Positions 1 to 8,802 of a stretch of DNA of 19,666 nt are shown here, piece by piece (positions within the stretch are counted from its first letter, which is position 1; each line of letters starts with the position of its first letter). The translations under genes and the position numbers were made by a program. Source of the stretch: an uncultured bacterium (GTDB lineage Bacteria; Bacillota_I; Bacilli_A; RF39; UBA660); NCBI GenBank assembly GCA_905215145.1, contig CAJMOW010000010.1, positions 1 through 19,666 of the forward strand, read 5' to 3'. The notes beneath the pieces are model-generated. The model did no database searches. It worked only from the letters and a program-made list of their open reading frames with translations, and was not told the DNA's origin.

Positions 1-1
1 T

Positions 2-76
2 AAATATACAAATAATTATTTTATAAGTTTTATTAAAGAAAAAGATATATGTAATCAAAAAGAATTTAATTTTTAA
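2..76 (+). CDS. Possible C-terminal tail of an upstream gene (partial)
   Basis: An open frame of 24 codons enters from the left edge and ends at a TAA at 74-76, with the next gene starting two bases later. The translation (KYTNN...KEFNF) has ordinary polar composition and no recognisable motif. The stop-start junction ttttaaatATG is the same as at two other gene borders in the window (3961-3971 and, nearly, 11384-11393), which argues that this is a real gene end. The fragment is too short for a product call, and it could be non-coding leader sequence. Confidence 0.4.
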   Translation, partial: KYTNNYFISFIKEKDICNQKEFNF

Positions 77-78
77 AT

Positions 79-921
79 ATGCGTAAAGAGACAGAATTTG
101 GCGAGAAGTTACGTAGCGTGTTAGAATCAATTGATTCCTTAACATGGAGAGATAAAAGTGGGAATGATGTTAAACTTGTTGATGCATCTGTAGAGGACTT
201 ACGTAAATGATATAAGCACTGTTATGAGATGTTATATAACGTTAGTCCCTGGAATCCTGGTAAGTTTATAGTTCGAGAAAATATTCATCGAACTTGAGAT
301 TCATGTAATACGGAACTATTTGTTAGATACATTCTTTATGAATGCGAAACTGATATTAAGACTAAGAAAGATATCTTAGATTATATTAATAAACAAAGAG
401 CAGCATCTGAAAGGGATATACTAAATGATTCAATAGCAAGTATATTTAATGGTGTTCCTCCTATTTTTGAAAAAGTAACAGTAAATCGTCTTATGGACGC
501 TTGTTTTGATAAACTTGATGTTCTTAATAAGAAAATGATTACTGATAAATTTATTTTAGCACAAGGAATTTGGCTAACGGACGAGGAAAAAATTGAGCTA
601 ACTGAAGTTGGCAAAGACGGTAAGGCAAGAAATAGAATGGAAGTTATTAAGGAACGATTGTGTTTAAATCCTGATATCAAATTAAGAGTTAGTCCTACAG
701 GATTATCTTTTACAGAATTTAGATCTTTAGTTCAACTTAGCTCTTTACCAAAAATTTCTTCTTTAACCACAATTGCACTGAAAACACTAAGAGATAAGAT
801 CTTATTACTTTTAGATAATGATCTCGATTATCATATAAATAAATGAAGTACATTAATGTCTAATATTCAACGAGTTGCTGATGCTCGAAACATTGAAATT
901 AATCCTCCTGCAGGAAATTAA
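79..921 (+). CDS. Hypothetical phage protein, 280 aa, TGA read as Trp
   Basis: The frame opens at ATG 79 and runs to TAA 919-921 if three in-frame TGA codons (208-210, 286-288 and 844-846) are read as Trp. Three further Trp codons are TGG, so both are used here. The protein is soluble, mixed alpha-helical in appearance and without membrane segments. Its central part (about residues 95-255) is rich in charged helices, and its C-terminus is short and Pro/Ala/Asn-rich. I do not recognise a family. It is the first gene of the replication block and lies directly upstream of an SF2 helicase, so a role in replication or early takeover is possible, but that rests on position only. Under the standard code it would be broken into four pieces, which is the reason to reject a pseudogene reading. 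Confidence 0.8.
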
Positions 922-966
922 TTAGTACTAAAAATTTTATTTTTTAAATAAAAATTTGTATCTTTG

Positions 967-2190
967 ATGAACAGAACGGAACGTCAAAAGCTTGCTATTA
1001 GACGTTGATTAGATAGTAATGGGATAGGTACGATTGTTGCTGCAACTGGATTTGGTAAGACCTATATGACTTGTATGTTGATAAAGGCACTATATAATAA
1101 AAATCCTAAACTATCTGTATTAATTGGAGTTCCTACAGAGGTTCTAAAAGAACAATGACTTAGAGAGTTGGCTAAAAACCAGCTCTTTTCTGTCTGTAAG
1201 GTAGAGATATTTAATACTATTGTTAAAAATCAATATACAGTTGATTTATTTGTAATTGATGAAATTCATTGCGCATGTAGTGAAAATAACATCAATATGT
1301 TTAAAGCTGTAAAATATCGTTATTTTTTAGGATTAACTGCCACATTTGAAAGATTAGATGGAAAAGAAGATCGATTATCTGAGTTTACTTATGTTTGTGA
1401 TCGTATAAATATAAAGGAAGCAGTTGATAATAATTGATTATCTGATTATAGAAATTATAAAGTTTTAATTGATGTAGACTTATCTCTATATCATGAATGA
1501 AATCAGAAATTTCAAAATCTATTTTCTATATTTAATTTTGAATTTAATACAGTAATGAATTGTATTAGTCGTCCTGGTTTTGCAAGTAAATATGCAAAGA
1601 AAACAGGATGAAGTGAATCTCAAGTTAAAGGATTTGCAGCAGCTTGAATGAGAATGTTAAGAAAACGTAAGTCTTTTGTAATGTCTCATCCTAAGAAATT
1701 TGAAATAGCAGATAAGATATTAGATGCAAGAAGTAATAAAAAAGCAATTACTTTTTCAGCTACTATTAAAGATGCAGAATATTTTAAGAAACGAGGATAT
1801 GTTTTACATAGTAAACAGAAAAAGAAGGAAAATAATACCATTATAGAAAGTTTTAACCAACAAACTATAGGTGTATTAAGTACTTCAAAATCTTGCGACG
1901 CAGGTGTAGATATAAAAGGGTTAAGTGTTGGAATTATATTAAGTGGAGATAGTTCAAAGACAAGGACTACGCAGAGGATTGGAAGAATTTGTCGATTCGA
2001 ACAAGGTAAACTCGCAGAAATGTTTACACTAGTTATTAAGGGAACTATAGAAGAAACCTGATATAATAACTCTAATTCAAACCAACAGTATATAACTATT
2101 GATGAATCACAATTAGATATAGTGTTAAGTGGAAAGGAGATTTCTACTAGACCAAAAAAAGGCATAATAGATATAGAACATAGATTTTAA
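967..2190 (+). CDS. SF2 DNA/RNA helicase (UvsW/DEAD-like)
   Basis: A 407-residue superfamily 2 helicase. Visible motifs: motif I (Walker A) ATGFGKT at residues 26-32, motif II DEIH at 98-101, motif III-like LTATFERLDG shortly after, and motif VI QRIGR at 336-340 preceded by RTT. A DAGVDIKGL segment near 311 matches the motif V region. The start ATG places motif I close to the N-terminus, so any N-terminal DNA-binding domain is minimal, similar to short phage helicases that remodel branched DNA such as T4 UvsW. Seven tryptophans are all TGA and none is TGG, the strongest use of the recoded codon in the window; the standard code would stop after 13 residues. The gene precedes DnaB and Sak4 genes, consistent with a role in recombination-dependent replication. 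The motifs are certain; the exact substrate is inferred. Confidence 0.93.
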
Positions 2191-2208
2191 TAAATAGATC
2201 TAACGTAG

Positions 2209-2216
2209 TACGTTTG
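2209..2216 (+). promoter_or_regulatory. Possible Bacteroides-type promoter (-7 box)
   Basis: TACGTTTG fits the Bacteroides -7 consensus TAnnTTTG. A TTTT at 2185-2188 lies 20 bases upstream, a one-base mismatch to the -33 TTTG. It sits in the 46-base gap before the gene at 2237, one of the few intergenic gaps. A single -7 match in such AT-rich DNA can arise by chance. Confidence 0.35.
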
Positions 2217-2236
2217 TTTATTTTTTATCGTATTAT

Positions 2237-2842
2237 ATGGAGTTAGATACGATTCTTAATATTATGGCTAAATATAAACTAACAGCTGATGAGTTACTGT
2301 TAGTTTATTTAACGTTTATTGCTCAAACAGAAAATGGAGATCCTAAAATAAATAGGAACTATTTTCGAAGGTGATATGAAGGGGGCGGCAAAGAAAGATT
2401 ACGAGAATTATTCAATTCACTAAAAGAGAAAGGAGTAATCAGGAAAAACTATAACCCAAGTACTTATGATCCTGATGAAATTGAATTTAATCAGAATTTT
2501 ATAAAACAATATTTTAAACTTTCTGGAGAGCTTGGCATGGAATTAGAGGATGCTTATCCAACTAATTTATACTTTAATGGGAAAACAGTTAGTTTAAAAA
2601 ATATTGCAAAGAAATTCTTAAATATGTCAGAATTCTACTTCTGATATTCCTCTACTATTGGACATAGTATTGAAAAGCATCGTGAAATATTAGAGATACT
2701 AGAATGAGCTAAATCTAAAGATCTTGTACAAGTTTCTATGATTGAATTTGTTTCCAGTCAAAAATGGAAAGAGTTTAAAGAAATGCGAGATAAGGGAATT
2801 AATGGCAAAGTTAGTACTGAACAACTTTACGATACTGCTTAA
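2237..2842 (+). CDS. Small winged-helix-like replication-associated protein
   Basis: A 201-residue protein from ATG 2237 to TAA 2840-2842; the A of the stop is shared with the next gene's ATG. Three Trp codons are TGA and one is TGG. The N-terminal 80 residues (helix with LTADELLLVYLTF, then a helix RLRELFNSLKEKGVI followed by a basic strand) resemble a winged-helix DNA-binding domain. The C-terminal part is helical. It is translationally coupled to the DnaB-type helicase, and phage genes in this position often encode origin-binding or helicase-loading proteins, but no loader ATPase motif is present. I do not recognise a specific family; the fold suggestion is from pattern only. Confidence 0.78.
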
Positions 2843-3966
2843 TGTCTATTGTAGATGAATTATATTCTGAAATTGACAATGGTAGAGAAGGTAGAAACTT
2901 AGGTTTAAAAACTGGATTGCCAAAGTTAGATTGATATACAGGTGGATTCCAAAAAGGAGTTTATAAATTAATATTTGGACAAAGTGGTTCAGGTAAAAGT
3001 TCATATGTAATATATTCTGATTTATATCGCATATTGCGAGATTATCCAGATAGAGATATTATACATGTGTACTTTAGTCTAGAAATGAGTTCAAAAGTTT
3101 TACTTGCTAAATTGCTTAATCTATATATATATGATACTTATGGAATAGAAATCTCTTATATGACATTAATGTCTGTTCGAGAAAAACTATCTGATAAATA
3201 TTATAAGTATATCCAAGAGTCTAGAGTATGACTAAATTCAATTATACATAAACTTATTATCTTTGATAAACAGCTAAGTTCTAATACTTTCTATGGTAAT
3301 ATGAAAGAACTTCTAAAACAATGAGGTACTTTTCAAGATATCGATGAAGGTAGAAGAAACATTTATATTCCAAGTAATCCTGATAAAATAATAAATGTAA
3401 TAATTGATCATGCTGGTTTATTAACTCCAGTTGATGGAAGAACTAAAAAGCAGGAAATTGATCAAACCTCGCAATACTGCGTTTATTTTAGAGAAAAGTG
3501 TGGAATATCTATTGACTTTATTATGCAAGAAAATAGAAATACAAGTGATGTAAATAGATTAAAAATGGATCTTGCAGAACCAACCCTTGATGATGTTAAG
3601 GATTCTGGTAATGCAGGTAATGACTGTAATATTTGTGTTGCAGTATATAATCCTATAAAACATCAACGTAGTACTTATAGAGGATATACTATCATTAATA
3701 AAGAATATCCAGAAGAATCTTTAGGTTCTGCTATGCGTGGATTAATATTATTAAAACATCGATTTGGAGTTGCAAATAAAGTTTTTTGTACTGGCTTTCA
3801 AGGTAGTTTAGGACGATTTGAGGAACTTCCTGATCCAGGAAGTATTAATTATGAAGTATATCAATCTTGAAAAGATGAGAAGTTAGAAGATGAAATAGCA
3901 AAAGATACAGCTGCAAAAGATGCAGAAGAAAAAGATAGCTTACAAAAACCAATATTCAAATTTTAA
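2842..3966 (+). CDS. DnaB-like replicative helicase (RecA core only)
   Basis: A 374-residue protein with the DnaB/SF4 helicase core: a KTGLPKLDWYTGG lead-in, Walker A GQSGSGKSS at about 46-54, an FSLEMS motif (DnaB motif 1a), Walker B VIIDHAGLL near 190, and a QENRNTSD / DVKDSGNAGND stretch matching the motif 3-4 region. The usual DnaB N-terminal primase-interaction domain (roughly 150-170 residues) is absent; the protein begins only about 45 residues before Walker A, as in some phage helicases. Four Trp are TGA and none TGG; the Trp in LDWYTGG lies in a conserved motif. The acidic-lysine C-tail is low in complexity. It should act as the hexameric fork helicase with the primase at 7774-8802. 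The missing domain may be supplied by the upstream small protein, which is inference. Confidence 0.92.
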
Positions 3967-3968
3967 AT

Positions 3969-4055
3969 ATGGCTATTACATTACCAACAAACAAAATCCC
4001 TGCGGAAACTCAGGACCCAAGAAATTTAATTATTTTTTCCAAGCCAAAATACGGT
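3969..4055 (+). CDS. Sak4/RecA-like ATPase, exon 1 of 3
   Basis: These 29 codons encode the N-terminus and the first half of the P-loop, ending in SKPKYG. Joining 3969-4055, 5177-5458 and 6243-6629 gives a 251-residue protein of the Sak4/AAA_24 family, RecA-like ssDNA annealing and recombination ATPases common in phages. The start ATG is two bases after the DnaB stop. The exon is followed in frame by a stop within seven codons (…FRRVL then TAG), so without splicing only a 35-residue peptide would be made. The first Gly of the classical GxxxxGK(S/T) is Ser here. The exon boundary is set by the U of GGT at 4055, which makes the U-G pair of the intron P1 helix. Confidence 0.9.
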
Positions 4056-4143
4056 GGCTTTCGCCGTGTATTATAGTAATATAATACTTATGAATGGGCA
4101 AAAACGGTGAATTCTAAAAATTTGCCATATATTTACATTCTTA

Positions 4144-4175
4144 GTTGGAATTTCCAGAATCTTTATGTAAATTTG
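4144..4175 (+). promoter_or_regulatory. Bacteroides-type promoter inside intron 1
   Basis: GTTG at 4144-4147, a 20-base spacer, then TAAATTTG at 4168-4175, close to the Bacteroides consensus TTTG-N19-21-TAnnTTTG. It lies 23 bases before the ATG of the LAGLIDADG gene, so the predicted transcript start, about 4180, gives a short leader. This suggests the endonuclease can be expressed from its own transcript, independently of the split host gene. Confidence 0.6.
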
Positions 4176-4197
4176 CATTATTAATTTTTAAACTAAA

Positions 4198-5010
4198 ATG
4201 ATTATTATGCAAATTAAAAGACAAAAATATTCGTATGAATTATTACAAGAGTGTTCAAACTATTTAAATACACACTCTCTTAAGGAAACAGCTATACACT
4301 ATAACCTTAGTTATAAGACAATGATAAATGGGTTAATTAGATTTGGATTTTATACTCCAACTAGAAAACACAAAATAACTAAGAACAACTGCTATAATCA
4401 AAACTTCTTTAGTAAAATTGATTCTCACGATAAAGCATACTTTTTAGGATTTTTAATGGCAGATGGGTATATTTGTACAACTCCTTACAATAAACAAATA
4501 GGAATTGGGATTCAGACAAAAGATAAATATATATTAGAATACTATAAAAATTTAATAGGTAAAAAATTAAATATAAAACAATATAAAAATTCTAGTAAAC
4601 TAACTATTACTAGTACTATAATGTATAGTGATCTAACTAAATTAGGATTTATAGAAAATAAATCTCATAATGACTATCATTTTCCAGATATTCCTGATGA
4701 ATTTAAATCATCTTTCATTTGTGGATATTTTGATGGAGATGGGTGTATAACTATAAAATCTACAGGATTTAGTGTATGTTCAATATGTTGTAATTCTAAA
4801 ATATTCTTAGAAGATTTAAAATCTATATTGGCAAAATATAACATACTATGTAGACCTATCTGTAAAGAAATAAAAAATAGAAAAAATTCAATATATGTTT
4901 TATATTTATCAGGAAGATCCAACCAATTAAAATTTAAGGATTTTATATATAAGAACGTTAATGTTTATCTTGTACGTAAATATGATAAATTTATGAAAAT
5001 ACCGTGCTAA
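4198..5010 (+). CDS. LAGLIDADG homing endonuclease (intron 1)
   Basis: A 270-residue single-chain endonuclease with two LAGLIDADG motifs: FLGFLMADG at about 82-90 and FICGYFDGDG at about 173-182, each followed by the beta-strand pattern of the family. The acidic residues expected for metal binding (the last D/G pairs) are present in both. The N-terminal 60 residues contain a helix-turn-helix-like segment (LKETAIHYNLSYKTMINGLIRFGF), often found as an extra DNA-binding module. It should cut intronless Sak4 alleles at the P-loop and spread the intron. Start: ATG 4198, with a second ATG at 4207 as the alternative. The last codons (MKIPC and TAA 5008-5010) overlap a block (4995-5012) conserved in intron 3, so the frame has grown into the ribozyme core. 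It contains no Trp. Stop is TAA. Confidence 0.93.
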   Translation: MIIMQIKRQKYSYELLQECSNYLNTHSLKETAIHYNLSYKTMINGLIRFGFYTPTRKHKITKNNCYNQNFFSKIDSHDKAYFLGFLMADGYICTTPYNKQIGIGIQTKDKYILEYYKNLIGKKLNIKQYKNSSKLTITSTIMYSDLTKLGFIENKSHNDYHFPDIPDEFKSSFICGYFDGDGCITIKSTGFSVCSICCNSKIFLEDLKSILAKYNILCRPICKEIKNRKNSIYVLYLSGRSNQLKFKDFIYKNVNVYLVRKYDKFMKIPC

Positions 5011-5176
5011 CTGTTGTAATAATATATAATGGTAGTGTAACGCGTAGGAAGTGAACCTGTTATACAGAATATAATCTTCCCAAGAGTGTCCATTATCCTT
5101 ATGGGATAAAAATGTACGCTGAACTATAAGGAAACTTATAGAAGTAGAGATAAAAAGCTCTACGATAACAAAATTG

Positions 5177-5458
5177 AAAAGCACAGCTTGTGCTAATCTT
5201 CCTGGAGCATTATGTATCGACCTTGAAGGGGGTGGATATGACTATATTGATGCTGTAAAAGTAAAAGCATCTTCTGTTAAAGATTTAAAAGAAATTTGTG
5301 CTGCAATTAAGGAAGCTAAATATCCTTATAAGTTTATTGTATTAGATACAATTACTAGACTTGAAGAAATGGTTAAGCCATTAGCTTTAAAATTATATTT
5401 AAATAGTCCTGCAGGGCAAAAGTTTACAGGAGATGACGTACTTGATGCACCAATGGGT
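5177..5458 (+). CDS. Sak4/RecA-like ATPase, exon 2 of 3
   Basis: These 94 codons (residues 30-123 of the joined protein) start with KST, the catalytic end of Walker A, and contain Walker B FIVLDT at 82-87 with Asp86. The strand ALCIDLEGGGYDY matches the strand following the P-loop in the family (usually ending in D-x-E-x-G). The exon ends with DAPMG; in the spliced protein this is followed by AGYSALR, the conserved G-x-G-Y..LR motif of Sak4-type proteins. Both ends fall between codons. The frame has no internal start of its own near the left edge and shows stops immediately beyond both edges, so this is an exon, not an independent gene. Confidence 0.9.
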
Positions 5459-6242
5459 AAATAATTGTGCCCCTTAATAGAAATATTATTAGTAAACACT
5501 TTTAATTGCTGGAAAGCTAAGTCAGAAATGATATGCTAATCAGCAGCGAAGTTTAAAATTATGAATTATATAGGATATAAAACAAAAGCATTCGAAGTTA
5601 TTAAAGAAGCGCCTATTGAATATCAAAAAGGATCTCATAAAAAGTATATAGTTCAGTGTTTAAAATGTGGGACTACTTTTATTCGAACTATTCAGAATAT
5701 AAATAAATTTCAAGGTACAGGTTGTTTGACTTGTACACCTCGTTATTCAAAAAATAGTAAAGATAACGATTGACATTTATATATGCATTATAAAAATCAC
5801 GCCCATTCTAAGAATAGAATTTTTAATATAACTTATGAAGAGTTTAAAAAAATAGTTCATTCGGATTGTTATTATTGTGGATCAAAACCATCTTATTTTA
5901 GGTCTATGATTCGTTATAGTAAAAATTCTAGTTTACAAGAATTAAATGGTGTAGATCGAATAGATTCAAATAAGGGATATACTAAAGATAATTGTGTACC
6001 TTGTTGTAAGATATGTAACCAAATGAAGTCTAATATAGATATAGGTACTTTTCTTACACAGATTTCTAAAATTTATAATTTTAAAAACGTTCAACGACTA
6101 TCCCGAGAGGGAGTAGACTCAAGCGAGTCGAAACAGAGTGATTCTGAAAAGAATATGATATAGTCTGATCTATATAGAAATATATAGTTGATTCGTAATA
6201 GAATCAGACCACAATGTAGCGAATTGTGGTTGAACATAATTG
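5459..6242 (+). ncRNA. Group I intron 2, in the Sak4 gene
   Basis: A 784-base intron of a different type from the other three. P1: exon GGGT 5455-5458 pairs with GCCC 5469-5472, giving the U-G pair at the splice site. The region after the endonuclease domain holds the group IA-like core phrase ttcaacgactatccc, and gatatagtct near 6158-6167 as the 3' strand of P7. Two perfect hairpins follow: 6190-6194/6201-6205 and 6208-6215/6223-6230. The terminal G is 6242. Splicing joins GGT to GCA GGA TAT in phase 0 and rebuilds the conserved PMGAGYSALR motif. No promoter match was seen in front of its endonuclease gene. Confidence 0.88.
5561..6163 (+). CDS. HNH homing endonuclease (intron 2)
   Basis: A 200-residue protein reading one TGA (5771-5773) as Trp and ending at TAG 6161-6163. 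The N-terminal part has a zinc-ribbon pattern, CLKCG then CLTC at about residues 39-59. The C-terminal part is an HNH nuclease: CYYCGSKP, then NGVDRIDSNKGY, then CVPCCKICNQMK, that is two CxxC knuckles bracketing the catalytic DRID segment. It is intron-encoded and should mediate homing to the G-x-G-Y codons of Sak4. The last 25-30 residues (RLSREGVDSSESK…) are encoded by bases that also form the intron core, and the TAG stop sits in the P7 3' strand gatatagtc. Under the standard code it would look like two short genes split at 5771. Confidence 0.9.
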
Positions 6243-6629
6243 GCAGGATATAGTGCTCTTCGTAAAGCATTAGAGATGGTTATTGACATGGTGTCTAAAT
6301 GTGCACCTAATATTATTCTTATTTGTCATACAAAGGATTCAGCTATCGGTAATACTGATATGACTGCAAAGACTATTGACTTATTTGGAAAAGCAGGTAG
6401 AATTCTTGCTTCAAAGTCAGATGCTATTGGTTATCTAGATAGAGACGAAGATTCAAATACTATTCTAAGTTTTAATACAAATGATAAATTCGTAGAATGT
6501 GGTGCTAGACCAGAACATTTACGAAATGCAGATATAGTATTAGGAGAAATGAAGGAAGATGGAAACATTGAATTTCATTGGGAAAGGATTTATCCCTCAC
6601 TTTTAAATCCTGTAGAAGTTAATATATAA
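6243..6629 (+). CDS. Sak4/RecA-like ATPase, exon 3 of 3
   Basis: The last 128 codons of the Sak4-like ATPase, from AGYSALR to the TAA at 6627-6629. It includes the strand NIILICHTKD, which corresponds to the sensor/motif C region (ILICH-K) of RecA-like annealing ATPases, and the segment IDLFGKAGRILASKSDAIGYLDRD typical of the family. Its single Trp is TGG. The spliced length of 251 residues is normal for Sak4. In phages this protein promotes ssDNA annealing with a partner SSB; a probable SSB gene lies two genes downstream. Confidence 0.9.
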   Translation, partial: AGYSALRKALEMVIDMVSKCAPNIILICHTKDSAIGNTDMTAKTIDLFGKAGRILASKSDAIGYLDRDEDSNTILSFNTNDKFVECGARPEHLRNADIVLGEMKEDGNIEFHWERIYPSLLNPVEVNI

Positions 6630-6639
6630 TCTAAGGATT

Positions 6640-7095
6640 ATGCTAAAGGTATCTTTTGAATTTGACGAAGAATCGAAGGCTGTTACAAATGTTAAAGTTG
6701 TTAAAGTGCCTTCAAAATATGATAATATAGATTTACCAATTGTAGAGATAGGAGATAGTAAGTTAATTATGTCTCCTAAAGCCGTTAGTTTATTATCTGC
6801 ACAATGCGGAGATCGGATAGCAGTTAATTATATCCAAAAAAGTAACGAGCTTACAATCCCAGTTATCGGTAAAGCTGAAGTATTTTCAGATCCTGAAAAT
6901 GGGAACAAATTAACAAAAAGTAATACAGTCTCTTTTAAAGGGACTCAAAAAACAATTTTATCTAAATATGGTCAACTCTTTAAAATAGAGGAATGTAGAC
7001 CTGGTATGTTTAAAATGATTAAGATTGATGAATCAGATCTTTCTAAAGCTGATACCGATTTAGATACAGAAAATTCAGATTTATTAAAAATTTAA
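6640..7095 (+). CDS. Hypothetical protein with acidic C-terminal tail
   Basis: A 151-residue protein from ATG 6640 to TAA 7093-7095. An AAGGA sequence five bases before the start resembles a Shine-Dalgarno site, unusual here where most starts have only A/T-rich leaders. The N-terminal two thirds looks beta-rich (LKVSFEFDEE, VNYIQKSNELTIPVIG). The C-terminus is an acidic tail, DESDLSKADTDLDTENSD, followed by LLKI, reminiscent of the protein-docking tails of SSB-type proteins. No family is recognised. It lies between the Sak4 gene and the probable SSB, so a recombination or replication accessory role is plausible but unproven. It contains no Trp. Confidence 0.8.
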   Translation: MLKVSFEFDEESKAVTNVKVVKVPSKYDNIDLPIVEIGDSKLIMSPKAVSLLSAQCGDRIAVNYIQKSNELTIPVIGKAEVFSDPENGNKLTKSNTVSFKGTQKTILSKYGQLFKIEECRPGMFKMIKIDESDLSKADTDLDTENSDLLKI

Positions 7096-7107
7096 AATTA
7101 TAAGAAT

Positions 7108-7722
7108 ATGTCAATGTTTGATTTTAGTGTAGCAAAGAATGCAAATCAAGTAACTTCTACTTTCCTTCGTGGAGGAATCCATAATGTAACCTATAAAGGT
7201 ATTGAATGAGTAGCTAGTCAGAGTGAAGGTAATTCTGATGCTTTTGTTTTATTATTTGAAACAAAGGACGGTATCCAGCATCGAGAAACTATTTTTGATC
7301 CAAGTAATATAAGTAATTGTACTCAGAGAGCTACAACTCAGTATGGAGAAAATCCATCTGAAATGGAAAACTTTATGGTTAAGATTACTCAAATCATTAA
7401 TGCTCTTAATCCTGAATTAGGTGCAAAAATTGCTGCAGGAGAAAAGATTGAAGTAAGTAGCTTTAAGGCTCTTGCTAAATATTTAAAGGAAAACTTAGCA
7501 AGTTCTGTTGGTAAGGAAACTCAAATCAAGTTAATTCCTTATAAAGGTTTTGCTAATATGCCTAAGTATGTTGCATCAGTAGGTAAAGATGGAGTAGTTC
7601 GTAGTAAAACAAAAGTTATTGGTGAAGATTTAACTTTAACTGCTAGAGAAAAGACTGATATTGAGAATGCTAACTCTGCACAACCTACTAACATGAAAGA
7701 ACGGGATAAGGATTTAGTGTAA
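7108..7722 (+). CDS. Probable single-stranded DNA-binding protein
   Basis: A 204-residue protein from ATG 7108 to TAA 7720-7722, with one Trp (TGA, 7207-7209, in IEWVAS). The first 75 residues form a beta-rich pattern (GGIHNVTYKGIEW, DAFVLLFETKDG, HRETIFDP) compatible with an OB fold, followed by a helical stretch and a basic segment (TQIKLIPYKGFANMPKYVASVG) resembling the second half of T4-gp32-unrelated phage SSBs of crAss-like genomes. The position, between Sak4 and primase, is where such phages keep their SSB. The product is therefore an inference from context and general shape; an unrelated structural or modulator protein cannot be excluded. The gene is intact only with TGA as Trp. Confidence 0.65.
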
Positions 7723-7773
7723 AAGGCTCAGAAGACGACTTGCCATTCTAAAAAATAATATAGTTAAATTTTA

Positions 7774-8802
7774 ATGGTCTTTACATTAGAACCGATAAAT
7801 ATCACTAAAGAACTTATTTTAAGTAAAGTTAGTGAAGAAACTTTAATGGAGCATTACTTGGGCATTCCTGTAAAAAAAGGATTGTTCAAGTCTCCATTAA
7901 GGCAAGATAGTAAACCTACCTGCGCATTTTATAGGAATAGGAAAGGAGATTTAATATTTAAAGATTTTCGTGGAGACTTTTATGGAAATTTTATTTCGGT
8001 TGTAATGTATAAATTCGATTGTCCTTATGGCAAGGCTTTACAAATAATTGCTAATGACTTTGGAATAGTTTCCCGCAAAAATTTAACTATAAATAAACCT
8101 CTTATTAAATATACAAATCAAAAGTTTAATGATACTACTCAAGCTGTTATTCAAATTGAAGATAAGTCTTGAGAAGATTATGAACTTGAATGGTGATCTA
8201 AATATGGTATAGATAAAACTATATTAAAAAAGTTTCACGTATTTTCATGTAAAAATGTATTTTTAAATGGAAGTATATTTAGTTTACATAAAGATCGACA
8301 ATTAGTATTTGGATATTATGGAGGTATTCGAGAAGATATAGAACGTTGACGTATATATTTTCCTGGAAATATAAAGTATAAGTTTATTTCAAATTGAAAG
8401 TCATTTAGATTACAAGGTGCTCATGCACTTCCAAAAAATGGAGGAGAATATTTAGTTGTAACGAAATCTTTAAAGGATGTTATGACTCTTTATTCATGTG
8501 ATAAAATTCCTGCAATAGCTCCAATTTCTGAAAATTGTTTTTTAACTGGAGCTCAATACGCAAAGTTAAAGTCTAAATTCAACAAGATAATTTTATTCTA
8601 TGATAACGACCTTGCTGGAATTGAAAACATGAATAAAATTCGTAAGAAATTTCCTGACGTACATGTATTATTTATACCTAGACATTATAAAGCTAAGGAT
8701 ATATCAGATTTTTATAAAATGTACGGAAGGACTAAAACTTTAGAATTAATTGAAAAAGCAAAAAACTACATCTCAGAAAAAGAAAACAGGAGCATACTGT
8801 AG
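7774..8802 (+). CDS. DnaG-type DNA primase with Toprim domain
   Basis: A 342-residue primase. The N-terminal part (YLGIPVKKGLFKSPLRQDSKPTCAFYRN, then FKDFRGDFYGNFISVVM) is the N-terminal primase module seen in phages, where the classical CHC2 zinc knuckle is reduced: C-F spacing remains but the Cys/His set is not complete. The Toprim part has LVVTKSLKDVM, aligning with the first Toprim motif (usually with a Glu), and ILFYDNDLAG, the DxD motif. The C-terminal KAKDISDFYKMYG matches the family's end. Four Trp are TGA and one TGG, including a TGG-TGA pair in EWWSKYG. It should prime lagging-strand synthesis with the DnaB-like helicase. The nuclease gene starts within its 3' end, in another frame, overlapping 53 bases. 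Confidence 0.88.

Larger units (their letters stand above)
4056..5176 (+). ncRNA. Group I intron 1, in the P-loop of the Sak4 gene
   Basis: A 1,121-base self-splicing intron. P1: exon ACGGT 4051-4055 pairs with GCCGT 4063-4067, ending in the required U-G. P5 is probably CGGT (in the conserved block 4096-4117) with ACCG at 5001-5004, the endonuclease gene lying between them in the L5 loop. Near the 3' end are two clean hairpins: 5124-5130/5135-5141 closed by a GAAA tetraloop, and 5144-5149/5158-5163. The terminal G is 5176. Removing it joins GGT to AAA AGC ACA in phase 0 and restores the Walker A sequence YGKST. The core matches intron 3 closely (22-base block with one mismatch). The subgroup is not assigned. 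Confidence 0.9.

Noticed and set aside
381..680. Open frame of 99 codons on the minus strand
   Set aside because: It lies opposite the gene at 79-921, has a hydrophobic Ser/Leu-rich composition typical of the antisense of AT-rich coding DNA, and no gene elsewhere in the window is on the minus strand. The same holds for the minus-strand frames at 1686-2165, 4677-4922, 4927-5184, 11414-11611 and 18564-18797.
959..966. TATCTTTG with TTTT 20 bases upstream as a promoter of the SF2 helicase
   Set aside because: It is directly adjacent to the ATG at 967, so transcription would begin a few bases after the start codon. It may be chance in AT-rich DNA, and the -33 box has a mismatch.
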